Below, one piece after another: positions 34,908 through 42,746 of a DNA stretch of 64,000 nt. The notes beneath the pieces are model-generated. The model was not told where the DNA came from, did no database searches, and saw only the letters and a program-made list of their open reading frames with translations. The translations under genes were made by a program, and so were the position numbers. The stretch lies in the NCBI GenBank assembly GCA_964650465.1, contig CAZYTA010000002.1:1-64000 (forward strand). Direction: 5' to 3'. Numbering within the stretch: position 1 is the first letter of the stretch; every line of letters begins with the position of its first letter. This stretch comes from RGIG6353 sp964650465 (lineage in GTDB: Bacteria > Bacillota > Clostridia > Oscillospirales > SIG627).

Positions 34908-35993
34908 TTAGAATTTTCCTGACTTTGATGAAAGGTATTTCTTAACCATCAAAGCTACCTTGAAGGTGATGGCATGCTCGAATTCTCTGAGGTCAAGTCC
35001 TGTAAGCTTTTTGATTTTTTCAAGTCTGTATACAAGTGTGTTTCTATGTACAAAGAGCTTACGTGATGTTTCCGATACGTTCAGGTTGTTTTCAAAGAAA
35101 GCCTGAATTGTGATAAGTGTTTCTCTGTCAAGAGACTCAAAGGAACCCTTTTTAAATACTTCGTTAAGGAACATTTCGCAAAGAGTGGTGGGCAACTGGT
35201 AAATGAGTCGTCCGATACCGAGATTCTGATAGCTGATAACATTCTTTTCTGTGTCAAAAACCTTACCAACTTCCAAAGATATCTGAGCTTCTTTATACGA
35301 GCGTGCAAGTTCCTTTATTGATTCTACAGCTGTACCGATTCCGACAAAGCTCTTAAGATAAAATTCGCTGTTGACGGTATCTACAATGTTCTTTGCCGTT
35401 TTTACGATTTCCTTTGTGTCCTCGTTGGCTTTTATTTCACGTACAAGAACAACCTCATTTTCACCGACACCTATAACATAATCCTTGTTTTTGTCGGGGA
35501 AAAGGTTCTGAATGATGTCAAGAGGAACACATTCGTTCTTGCCGACAAATTTGATAAGATAAACAATTCTGGGAACCTCGTTATTGATGTGAAGCTCCTT
35601 TGACTTTATGTAAATGTCACTGGGAAGTATATTATCCAGAATTACATTTTTCACAAAGCTTGCCTTATCATATTTTTCGTCATATAAAGCCTTGATGTTT
35701 GTTAATGATATGCAAAGGATGGTAGCAAGGTTGTCAGCAACCGCATCTGTTCCTTCTACAAATACAACATATTCGATTTTTTCATGATTGTTTATCGGAT
35801 GATGTGTATAACCGTTGGCACGGAAAGATTCACTTGTATAAATCAACTCATCCTTGACACCGTCAAGGTTTTCGCCTATTCTTACAAGCTCGCTGCAAGC
35901 GATTATACAACCGTTTTTGTCAACGACACCTATAGTCCTGTCGATGGCATCCTTCATCTGGTGAACGATACTTTGAAAAAGTCTGTTAGACAT
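34908..35993 (-). CDS. CdaR/PucR-type transcriptional regulator
   Basis: 361 residues. N-terminal sugar-diacid-recognition-like domain (QMKDAIDRTIGVVDKNGCII), a central GGDEF-like region (about 130-240), and the C-terminal PucR-type HTH: FFENNLNVSETSRKLFVHRN followed by TLVYRLEKIKKLTGLDLR. Family members activate sugar-acid or nitrogen-compound catabolism genes; the target here is unknown. It is the last gene of the rsmE operon, 15 bp after the membrane protein, with AGGAG before ATG. Confidence 0.8.
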   Translation of the reverse strand: MSNRLFQSIVHQMKDAIDRTIGVVDKNGCIIACSELVRIGENLDGVKDELIYTSESFRANGYTHHPINNHEKIEYVVFVEGTDAVADNLATILCISLTNIKALYDEKYDKASFVKNVILDNILPSDIYIKSKELHINNEVPRIVYLIKFVGKNECVPLDIIQNLFPDKNKDYVIGVGENEVVLVREIKANEDTKEIVKTAKNIVDTVNSEFYLKSFVGIGTAVESIKELARSYKEAQISLEVGKVFDTEKNVISYQNLGIGRLIYQLPTTLCEMFLNEVFKKGSFESLDRETLITIQAFFENNLNVSETSRKLFVHRNTLVYRLEKIKKLTGLDLREFEHAITFKVALMVKKYLSSKSGKF

Positions 35994-36008
35994 CTTTGTT
36001 ATTTCTCC

Positions 36009-36788
36009 TTATTTTAACGTTTTAATTGCATAAAACAATGCAAAGATAATAGTTTCAAGCGCTATAATGATATCATAGATGAGATAAGAGCCGATACCGA
36101 ATATACCAAGTACTGTAAAGAGAATGAACAGTGATGCTGCAATAACTGCAGGGTAGTAGTCGGAGTTGGGCTGAAGTATCCTGATACCGCGGTATTCTCC
36201 ACCGCCTGCTTTGGCTTTGTAAAGCAGAACAATGAATGCTATCGCAACAAGTATCGCCAAAGCTCTGAGTACGTAGTGAAGTACAGGGCTGTCAATAGGT
36301 GATACAAGATGAAACGCATATATAGCAAATGCTCCGAAAGCATTGAAAACCGTCATTACAAGATAAGAACCGGGGAAGGAAATTGCAATAAAATAGAGAA
36401 CTGAAACCAGAATAACAAAGACTATGGCAGGAACATATCCCGTATACACATATCTGGATATCAAAACAGAAACAACAAGAAATACAAGTGCTACTGAAAG
36501 CAGGAAAGCAGATGAAAATACTTTGAGTCTTTCGTCTTTATTTTCTTTTCTGCACTTGATGAAAAATACTGCTGCCAAAGCAGTGACAGCAATGGGAAGA
36601 ATCGGAAGAAATCTGACAGCTTTTATATAAGCTTCATATTTTGAGACAGCCGCGCCGGTGTCAAGCCAGTTTCTTACAGACAAAAGAGTAAATACTGTCA
36701 GCAGAAGGAGAGCGAACACAATCATCGCCCTGTTTATAACCGTGTCGTTCCGTCTTGTTTTGAATGAATAGGTTTGTTTTTTTGCCAT
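36009..36788 (-). CDS. Multi-spanning membrane protein, unknown function
   Basis: 259 residues with about seven or eight hydrophobic helices: AMIVFALLLLTVFTLLSV, FLPILPIAVTALAAVFFI, AFLLSVALVFLVVSVLI, and pairs near the C-terminus. No catalytic or transport signature. The N-terminal tail is basic (KKQTYSFKTRRND). It lies between rsmE and the CdaR-like gene with gaps of 17 and 15 bp, so it is part of that operon. No function is assigned. Confidence 0.65.
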   Translation of the reverse strand: MAKKQTYSFKTRRNDTVINRAMIVFALLLLTVFTLLSVRNWLDTGAAVSKYEAYIKAVRFLPILPIAVTALAAVFFIKCRKENKDERLKVFSSAFLLSVALVFLVVSVLISRYVYTGYVPAIVFVILVSVLYFIAISFPGSYLVMTVFNAFGAFAIYAFHLVSPIDSPVLHYVLRALAILVAIAFIVLLYKAKAGGGEYRGIRILQPNSDYYPAVIAASLFILFTVLGIFGIGSYLIYDIIIALETIIFALFYAIKTLK

Positions 36789-36805
36789 TATATTATACCT
36801 CTTAG

Positions 36806-37540
36806 TTATAGACGTGTTTCATAAAGTAACATTGCCAGAACGGCAGGACCCGCCGTTTCGGTTCTGAGAATAAGTTTTCCCAAAGTCACAGCTTCAATTC
36901 CTTTGCTGACAGCGTATTCGGCTTCAGCAGGGGAAACGCCGCCTTCCGGACCGATATAAAAGCCTGTTGTTGTAAAGCTTTTATCTTTTATAACATCCTT
37001 TACCGTATGGTTATCGGCAAGCTCGTAACAGAAAAATTTTACATCCAACACAGAAAGCTTATCGACACACTCTTTAAAGCTGATGACATTATGTACCTTT
37101 GGTACAATGCCTCTTCCGCACTGCTTCGACGCTTCCAGAGCAATTTTGTTCCATCTTTCCAGCTTTTTTCTTTCGCTGTCTCTGTCAAGCTTTACAACCG
37201 AACGGTCGGCGGCTACGGGATATATTTCCCATACTCCAAGCTCAACAGCCTTTTGAATAACCGTTTCCATTTTGTCGCCCTTAACAAGAGCCTGAAACAG
37301 TGATGTCTTGATTTTGCCCTCGGCATCGGATTTCTTGATATCTTCAACTCTCAAATGCACACACTCCGAAGAAAATGATTGCAAAGTGCAAAGGTAGTCC
37401 GTACTGTCTGAGCCTGTGACGGTCAAACTGTCACCAACCTTCATTCTGAGGGTTTTTGATATGTGGTGTGCATCCTCACCGCTGATTGTTATATAGTCGG
37501 AAATACCGAAGTTACAGTCGGAAAGAAAGAATTTAGGCAT
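36806..37540 (-). CDS. rsmE: 16S rRNA (uracil-1498-N3)-methyltransferase RsmE
   Basis: 244 residues. N-terminal PUA-like domain (HHISKTLRMKVGDSLTVTGS) and the SPOUT knot with IYPVAADRSVVKL, ERWNKIALEASKQCGRGIVP and the SAM-loop FYIGPEGGVSPAEAEYA...LGKLILRTETA. Methylates U1498 of 16S rRNA. Has its own consensus promoter. Upstream at 37697 lies prmA, the frequent rsmE partner, but here it is separated by 156 bp and the promoter. Confidence 0.96.
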   Translation of the reverse strand: MPKFFLSDCNFGISDYITISGEDAHHISKTLRMKVGDSLTVTGSDSTDYLCTLQSFSSECVHLRVEDIKKSDAEGKIKTSLFQALVKGDKMETVIQKAVELGVWEIYPVAADRSVVKLDRDSERKKLERWNKIALEASKQCGRGIVPKVHNVISFKECVDKLSVLDVKFFCYELADNHTVKDVIKDKSFTTTGFYIGPEGGVSPAEAEYAVSKGIEAVTLGKLILRTETAGPAVLAMLLYETRL

Positions 37541-37584
37541 TTTTTTAACCTTTCGGCAAATGATTGAACTGCATATTTGTATAT

Positions 37585-37613
37585 ATTATACTATATGATA
37601 TCCGATTTGTCAA
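37585..37613 (-). promoter_or_regulatory. Consensus sigma-A promoter of the rsmE operon
   Basis: Minus strand TTGACA (37613-37608), 17 bp, TATAAT (37590-37585), 45 bases before the rsmE ATG. Confidence 0.85.
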
Positions 37614-37696
37614 AGATTTTTTGAAAAATTTGTTGAATATTTTTATTTTTGCAAAAAAAGAGCTGAAAATTCAGTGCAAAAGCGGTAAAAAAAGAG

Positions 37697-38674
37697 TTAT
37701 TTTTTTAGTACAATTACCGACCAATCATCAAGGATTTCGGACATTTCTACGGTAAAACCGCTTTTCACGAGAGCAGCTTTGACCTCATCCTCACGCTCGC
37801 TGATAATGCCTGAAGCAATGAGATAACCGCCTTTTTTTAACTTTTCAAAAAACATATCAGACATCATTATGATTATGCCGGCTACAATGTTGGCGCAAAT
37901 AACATCATAGTCACCGCCCACTGCGTTGTAAAGCTCACGGTCGGCTAAAATGTCACCGTCAAGTACGGATACCTTGTCTGTACCATAATTGTTTTGCTCC
38001 ATATTTTCCAAGGCTATTCTTGCCGCCACCTCGTCGATGTCAACTGCGACTGCATCATTGGCGCCCAGCTTAAGTGCCGCAATTGTCAGTATGCCGCTTC
38101 CGCATCCCATATCAAGAATGTGTTCACCGCCGCTGATAATGTCCTCAAGTCTTTCCATACACAGCTTGGTAGTTGCATGAGAGCCCGTTCCAAAGGAGGA
38201 AGACGGATCAATTTCAATTATTTGTCTGCCTTTTTTAAGCTCCTCGGGCAGTTTCTCCCAGGTTGGCTTTACTGCCAGCTTGTTACCGACGGGAAAGGGC
38301 TTGAAATACTGTCTCCAGTTGTTTTCCCAATCCTCATCACGAACAGTATCAAGTGACCAAACAAGTGAAGCGTAGTCGGAATTGCTCGACTTAAGCTCTT
38401 CAAGTGCAGTTACTGTGCCGCGGTATATTTCATTACCTTCCTCATCTGTTCCGAAGTAGGCGTAAACAGCAGGGCTTTTGGACTCCGAGTTCAAAAGCTC
38501 GTCGTCAATGTAGTCGTAAAAAATTCCGCCCCCAGAAAGTGTTTCTTCGAGGTCGGAAAAATCCTCTACTGTAAATGTTTCTACTCCTGCGATAACCAAT
38601 AGATTTGAAATGTCCTCGACAAAAAGCGGAGCAGCATTATCGGATAACGTTATTTTGAGTCTTGACCAAACCAT
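37697..38674 (-). CDS. prmA: Ribosomal protein L11 methyltransferase PrmA
   Basis: 325 residues. N-terminal substrate-recognition domain followed by the Rossmann methyltransferase with EIDPSSSFGTGSHATTKLC, ILDMGCGSGILTIAALKLGA, VAVDIDEVAARIA and VICANIVAGIII (the N-I/P-V catalytic loop). Methylates ribosomal protein L11 using SAM. ATG 38674 with GGAG seven bases upstream; the frame stays open to 38764 without a ribosome binding site. Confidence 0.95.
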   Translation of the reverse strand: MVWSRLKITLSDNAAPLFVEDISNLLVIAGVETFTVEDFSDLEETLSGGGIFYDYIDDELLNSESKSPAVYAYFGTDEEGNEIYRGTVTALEELKSSNSDYASLVWSLDTVRDEDWENNWRQYFKPFPVGNKLAVKPTWEKLPEELKKGRQIIEIDPSSSFGTGSHATTKLCMERLEDIISGGEHILDMGCGSGILTIAALKLGANDAVAVDIDEVAARIALENMEQNNYGTDKVSVLDGDILADRELYNAVGGDYDVICANIVAGIIIMMSDMFFEKLKKGGYLIASGIISEREDEVKAALVKSGFTVEMSEILDDWSVIVLKK

Positions 38675-38801
38675 ATTTATCTCCAATCTTACAAAAAGGG
38701 AAGTAAAAAAGATATCGTCATACATAAAGTTGGAAAAACCTCGTTTTATGAGATTTTTCCACATTACGGTATATATAACCGATTTTACTACCCCTGAAAA
38801 A

Positions 38802-38832
38802 GAGCTGTAAAAAATATAGTTTTTTACAGCTC
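38802..38832 (-). terminator. Rho-independent terminator of the P-loop protein gene
   Basis: Stem gagctgtaaaaaa/ttttttacagctc, loop tatag, 24 bp after the gene's stop. A/T tracts on both sides allow either direction. Confidence 0.8.
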
Positions 38833-38855
38833 ATGTCAATATGTTGTTTTAATAA

Positions 38856-39266
38856 TTAAAGAATGTACTTGTTAAGGGAAGCAGGGAAGTCTGCCGCATC
38901 TATAGATGCTGTTGTAATGCAGTTGATTTCCTTTGCTGTGGTAATTTCGTTGAGAGCTTCAATGAATTTAACAAATTCCTCTTTATTATCCTTACAGATT
39001 TTAAGTGATGAATCAATAAATATATCCTTTATATCATAGTTAGCGGAAATAATGCCGCACACCATGCCGTAGAGTTGATCAGCATTCTCGATACCGAATA
39101 TGTCTGTGTCTACGAGTCTTACCTGGTGGCGTACGTCAAACATAAGCTTGTTGCCCTTTTCGATGCATACAACGTTGCCGGGAGAGGTTTCAACCGCCTT
39201 GTTTGCAAGTTCAATGAGATGTTTTGTTTTTCCGCTGCCTTTGAGACCGATGATGATTCTTACCAT
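38856..39266 (-). CDS. Small P-loop NTPase-like protein (clostridial family often labelled PilT-like)
   Basis: 136 residues. Walker A IIGLKGSGKTKHLIEL at the extreme N-terminus; Walker-B-like DIKDIFIDSSLKI near 85. Full-length homologues of this size are common in clostridia and are often called twitching motility PilT proteins, but the protein is far too short for a type IV pilus motor. Role unknown, probably nucleotide-dependent housekeeping. ATG 39266 with AAGGAAGG upstream and a consensus-like promoter. Monocistronic. Confidence 0.7.
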   Translation of the reverse strand: MVRIIIGLKGSGKTKHLIELANKAVETSPGNVVCIEKGNKLMFDVRHQVRLVDTDIFGIENADQLYGMVCGIISANYDIKDIFIDSSLKICKDNKEEFVKFIEALNEITTAKEINCITTASIDAADFPASLNKYIL

Positions 39267-39318
39267 AATAATTACCTTCCTTTCATTGGGTAGAACGAAG
39301 AAGATTTCTTCTGTACCT

Positions 39319-39347
39319 ATTGTACAACAAAACTCTAAAAAAATCAA
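39319..39347 (-). promoter_or_regulatory. Sigma-A promoter of the P-loop protein gene
   Basis: Minus strand TTGATT (39347-39342), 17 bp, TACAAT (39324-39319). Confidence 0.75.
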
Positions 39348-39375
39348 TAGGTTTTTGGCAATTTATCCTAAGAAT

Positions 39376-40710
39376 TTATTGAAATCTGTAATATATATTT
39401 ATTTTATCGTCAAATATGAGAATTTTGTCAATAACAGAGTGCACAAGACTGCGTTTTTCGGCTGTGTTGAGTGTTTCCCAAATATCTTTTACACTGTTAA
39501 TTTTTTCGATTGTCTTTTCTTTGGTTATTTTCTCGTTTTCCAAAAGCTTTAGATTATCTTCTTTTTTTCTTGCGTTTTTCAGCTTCTTTTCACACTCTTG
39601 TATCACACCTATTAATGTATCGTTTCCCTCACTCCACAGCTCATAAAGTCTTTTTAACTTTCTTTCCAGCCTTTCGCTTTCTTTTAAAGCTGTGGGCTTT
39701 ATTATCTGCTTTTCTTTTTCTATGCCAATGGAAAAAATGTCCTCCAGTACAGCTTTTTCTACATCGTCAGCCCATACCCTCTCAGCATTGCAATGGGGGT
39801 CGTGTACCAGATACGGCTTTGAATGCTGTTGCGAATAACATACAAGCTTGTAGCCCTTATTTCCCCATTTTTGATATCTCATTCTTGCAGAGCATTTTCC
39901 GCAATAAACCAATCCTGACAAAAGGTGCGGAGAGTCAGACAAAACACCTCTTTTTCTGTGCCTGAATTCCTCCATTGCCCGCTCATATGTTTCTGTGTCT
40001 ATGATAGCTTCATGCTTTCCTTGAAATTCTTCTCCTTTATAGGGGATTATTCCTGTATTCGTTTTTCTCTTCAGTATTTGAACAACCAGCTTTTCATATT
40101 TTAACCCAAGGCTGACAGCGATTGCATTCGGTGACATTCCCGATAAGAATAAACGGTATATTTCCCTCACCGTTTCGGCGTCGGCATTTGGTACAAGGAC
40201 ACCTTTTTCGTCATCGTAATCGTACCCGAAAGGTATTTTTCCGCCCCCCATCCATAAACCGCTTTTAACTCTTTCTTTCATGCCCATTCTTGTTCTTATC
40301 TTTATAGTTTCACGCTCCAGCTGTGCAAAGGCTGACAGTATTCCGAGCATTGCACGTCCGATAGGGGTAGAGGTATCCATATTTTCGCTCAGTGACACAA
40401 ATCCTACATCGTGCTTATTCAGTACATCTTCAATAATATACAATGTATCCTTCTGACTTCTTGAAAGTCTGTCAAGCTTGTATACTGCAACATGAGAAAG
40501 TATACCTTTTTCAGCATCTCTGAGCATCGAGGTAAGTGCGGGTCTTTCTATATTGCTTCCGCTGTAGCCCGGGTCAATGTAAAACTCATAGTTTTCTATT
40601 TCCTTTGATATACACCAGGCTTCAAGAAGCTTTTTCTGTGCCTCAATTGAATATCCTTCTTCCGCTTGTCCTTCTGTGGATACTCTTATATACAAAGCAA
40701 CCTTTTTCAT
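39376..40710 (-). CDS. Large serine recombinase (site-specific integrase/resolvase)
   Basis: 444 residues. Resolvase catalytic domain with the nucleophile serine in LYIRVSTEGQ (S11), YKLDRLSRSQKD and FAQLERETIKIRTRMG; then the recombinase domain (GKIPFGYDYDD, RKTNTGIIPYKGEEF); a Cys zinc ribbon (YCGKCSARM and CYSQQ, C further on); and a C-terminal coiled coil (KESERLERKLKRLYELWSEG). Typical of prophages and integrative elements. ATG 40710 with GGGGTGAT upstream inside a perfect inverted repeat. It follows terL in the same direction. Confidence 0.92.
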   Translation of the reverse strand: MKKVALYIRVSTEGQAEEGYSIEAQKKLLEAWCISKEIENYEFYIDPGYSGSNIERPALTSMLRDAEKGILSHVAVYKLDRLSRSQKDTLYIIEDVLNKHDVGFVSLSENMDTSTPIGRAMLGILSAFAQLERETIKIRTRMGMKERVKSGLWMGGGKIPFGYDYDDEKGVLVPNADAETVREIYRLFLSGMSPNAIAVSLGLKYEKLVVQILKRKTNTGIIPYKGEEFQGKHEAIIDTETYERAMEEFRHRKRGVLSDSPHLLSGLVYCGKCSARMRYQKWGNKGYKLVCYSQQHSKPYLVHDPHCNAERVWADDVEKAVLEDIFSIGIEKEKQIIKPTALKESERLERKLKRLYELWSEGNDTLIGVIQECEKKLKNARKKEDNLKLLENEKITKEKTIEKINSVKDIWETLNTAEKRSLVHSVIDKILIFDDKINIYYRFQ

Positions 40711-40713
40711 AAA

Positions 40714-40763
40714 ATCACCCCGAATAATTATGGGATATGCCGTCAAAAATTATTCGGGGTGAT
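40714..40763. repeat. Perfect 16-bp inverted repeat between recombinase and small ORF
   Basis: ATCACCCCGAATAATT (40714-40729) and its exact complement (40748-40763), separated by 18 bases. The outer bases supply the GGGGTGAT ribosome binding sites of both divergent genes. Candidate operator, recombinase-binding site or RNA hairpin that hides both start regions. Confidence 0.8.
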
Positions 40764-40766
40764 ATA

Positions 40767-40850
40767 GTGAAAGTTGAAAGATTTATCAATGGCAAAAAAG
40801 CCACTAAAGAAGAACTGAAAAAGAAAAAAGTCAAGCTTCCAAAAACTTAA
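40767..40850 (+). CDS. Putative 27-residue basic peptide, divergent from the recombinase
   Basis: GTG start with GGGGTGAT seven bases upstream. The product MKVERFINGKKATKEELKKK plus KVKLPKT is strongly basic and helical. It ends inside the 3' end of terL (overlap 20 bp, opposite strand). Its symmetrical arrangement with the recombinase around the inverted repeat supports reality, but the length alone would not. Could be a small phage regulatory or DNA-binding peptide. Confidence 0.45.
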   Translation: MKVERFINGKKATKEELKKKKVKLPKT

Positions 40851-42192
40851 TGTAATTTACTGCTTTTCTCTCACGGAACTGAGCATAAGGGTCGCTTTCA
40901 GGAATTGCGATTTCCTTTATTTCTCCCGGCATAAAGCCAAGCGACATAACGCCGTAACGAAGTGCATCGGGAGCGTGTGTCAGCTCGTGAGGTGTGTCAG
41001 ATACATCCTCCGGCACTTTTGTATCGAAGGTCAGCTTTGGCAGAGTGCGTATGATATTAGCGCAATTTTCAAAGAAAACTAAACGGGGAGCTCCGTCTTT
41101 TCCGTCACGCAGCAGCTCTCTTATCATTCGCCATCCTGTTATTCTTGAGTTATCTGCCGCAAGTACGCCTCCGAGCCCAAAGGATGCAAGGATATCAAAA
41201 CCCGTTCTGCCGCTGTCCTGACGTCTGCCGGAGAGGTCGGGACTTGCGACGCTCCAGCGTATTTTTTCTTTACCCGTCATGGCTTTTATTTCTTTTGCAG
41301 CCTCGCTGAGTATAAGATTCGGGCAGTATAGCTCACGGTACACGTAAAGCCTTGATTTGTCACTCGGATAGGCAAACCACAAACATGCTGTCATATCAAG
41401 ACCGTAGTCGAAAGCCATAAATCTGTTCCATTCTTCGGGAATTTCGAAAGGTCTGCACACATTTCTCTCTCTCGAAAACTCAGGAAAGTACTGTCCCTCA
41501 AAGGCATCCCAGTCTCCGTATAACATGGCTTTACGCCTGAGCGGAGGCAGTGCTTCCAGTGTTTTTACATATTGCGGATTCTTTGATATTAGATACTCGT
41601 TGTCATATACCGTTGAAGGTACAAAGGTATAGTCAGCTGCACACTCGTTTTCTGTATATTTCTTGTCAATAAAGAGCCTTTTTACCCATTCGTGTCCTAT
41701 ACCTCCGGGGTTACAGGTAAAATACATTCTCGGAACAAAGCCATCTGTATTTCCCGAAAGTCTGTTTGATTCAGTGAGAGCGATATACTGCATATAAGTA
41801 AATTGTGTTGCTTCTTCCATTCCGATAACCTCGTAAGCTTGCCCCTGATATTGCAGAATGTCGGATTCATTAAGGCAATAGCCCAGTTTTATGCGGCTTT
41901 TGTTTTTGAAGGTAAATTCCTTTGTAGAATCCTTGTACACAGCAATGCCCTTAAGAGCTTTTTGCAATGGAATAATGTGGTTTTCTCTCAGCTCGGGAAA
42001 TGTACGTCTGAGGAGCAGTATTTGTATTCCGGGATATGCAAGGGCAAGAAGAATAAACTTTGTTCGCATAGCCCAGCTTTTTCCTCCGCCTCTTGCTCCT
42101 CCGTAGGCAATTCGTGTTGTATTTGCTTTAAAAAAGTCCTCTTGTTTTGGGTAGGGCTTGACGGTTTTTAGGTACCTCTCGACTTTTGTCAT
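40831..42192 (-). CDS. terL: Phage terminase large subunit
   Basis: 453 residues. ATPase domain with Walker A YGGARGGGKSWAMR, Walker B AYEVIGMEEATQF and the coupling motif YFTCNPGG; nuclease domain with the acidic site FMAFDYGLDMTACLW and a C-terminal HAPDALRYGV. Packages DNA into procapsids. The frame is intact. ATG 42192 overlaps the terS stop as ATGA, so the two are translationally coupled. No portal, protease or capsid gene follows; instead the recombinase gene lies downstream. Confidence 0.92.
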   Translation of the reverse strand: MTKVERYLKTVKPYPKQEDFFKANTTRIAYGGARGGGKSWAMRTKFILLALAYPGIQILLLRRTFPELRENHIIPLQKALKGIAVYKDSTKEFTFKNKSRIKLGYCLNESDILQYQGQAYEVIGMEEATQFTYMQYIALTESNRLSGNTDGFVPRMYFTCNPGGIGHEWVKRLFIDKKYTENECAADYTFVPSTVYDNEYLISKNPQYVKTLEALPPLRRKAMLYGDWDAFEGQYFPEFSRERNVCRPFEIPEEWNRFMAFDYGLDMTACLWFAYPSDKSRLYVYRELYCPNLILSEAAKEIKAMTGKEKIRWSVASPDLSGRRQDSGRTGFDILASFGLGGVLAADNSRITGWRMIRELLRDGKDGAPRLVFFENCANIIRTLPKLTFDTKVPEDVSDTPHELTHAPDALRYGVMSLGFMPGEIKEIAIPESDPYAQFRERKAVNYIKFLEA

Positions 42193-42605
42193 ACAGTCCA
42201 CCCCCGAATGCCCTCAGGGAGCTCATAGCTGTCTTCGTCAGATGTCTCCGTGCCTTCTCGCCATCTGTCAAAATTTACCGCGAGAAACAGCTTTACCCCC
42301 GAAAAAGCTTCCTTGTTGAAAAGTCTTTCCTCTGCATATTCCTCTACCTTCATTACAGACATTTTCATATATCTGTTCATTTCGGGGTCATCAAAAGAAA
42401 ACAGCTCATCACGGCTTTCACAGCCTACAGCCAGCGCCAGTCCTGTCAGCGTGTACGGGAGGGAAATCTTTTTAATTATTTTTCCGTTTTCGTCTGTTAC
42501 GGGAATACCGTTTTTGTCGGTTACAGGGGATAGCCTTGATTCAAAATATCCGTCAACTCTTTTCTTTAATTCGTTTAATGTACTTGCTTTCTTTTTGTAT
42601 GTCAT
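42189..42605 (-). CDS. terS: Phage terminase small subunit
   Basis: 138 residues. N-terminal helical DNA-binding part (KKKASTLNELKKRVDGYFES), central LPYTLTGLALAVGCESRDEL typical of small terminase / DNA-packaging proteins, and a helical oligomerisation segment (MNRYMKMSVMKVEEYAEERL). Recognises packaging sites on phage DNA and directs TerL. AAGGAG precedes ATG 42605; three 10-bp-spaced direct repeats sit just upstream. Downstream ATGA overlap with terL. Confidence 0.85.
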   Translation of the reverse strand: MTYKKKASTLNELKKRVDGYFESRLSPVTDKNGIPVTDENGKIIKKISLPYTLTGLALAVGCESRDELFSFDDPEMNRYMKMSVMKVEEYAEERLFNKEAFSGVKLFLAVNFDRWREGTETSDEDSYELPEGIRGWTV

Positions 42606-42635
42606 AATAATCTCCTTTCAATATATATTTTATAC

Positions 42636-42661
42636 TGACATAGCATGACATACAATGACAT
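42636..42661 (-). repeat. Three TGACAT direct repeats with exact 10-bp period upstream of terS
   Basis: TGACAT at 42636, 42646 and 42656 (plus strand), that is ATGTCA on the coding strand, one helical turn apart and about 30-55 bp before the terS ATG. A TATAAAAT box lies between them and the ribosome binding site. Suggests an operator or a TerS-binding packaging site. Confidence 0.65.
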
Positions 42662-42685
42662 CTTTTTTTTATTACATAAAAAATT

Positions 42686-42707
42686 AAAAGACCCCGAAGG
42701 GTCTTTT
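42686..42707 (-). terminator. Bidirectional terminator after pgi
   Basis: Stem aaaagaccc/gggtctttt with a CGAA loop (UUCG on the minus strand), flanked by T tracts on both strands. Confidence 0.9.
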
Positions 42708-42746
42708 TTTGAGAGAAAATTGCATTAAATCAGCTTTTTTTGCTTA

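Noticed and set aside
38856..39266. Type IV pilus motor (PilT)
   Set aside because: Only 136 residues with a Walker A at the N-terminus; the PilT name is a common mislabel and no pilus genes are present.
39348..42680. Attachment-site direct repeats flanking the terminase-recombinase cassette
   Set aside because: The best shared string is an AT-rich aatatatattt on both sides, which is too short and low-complexity to support att sites.
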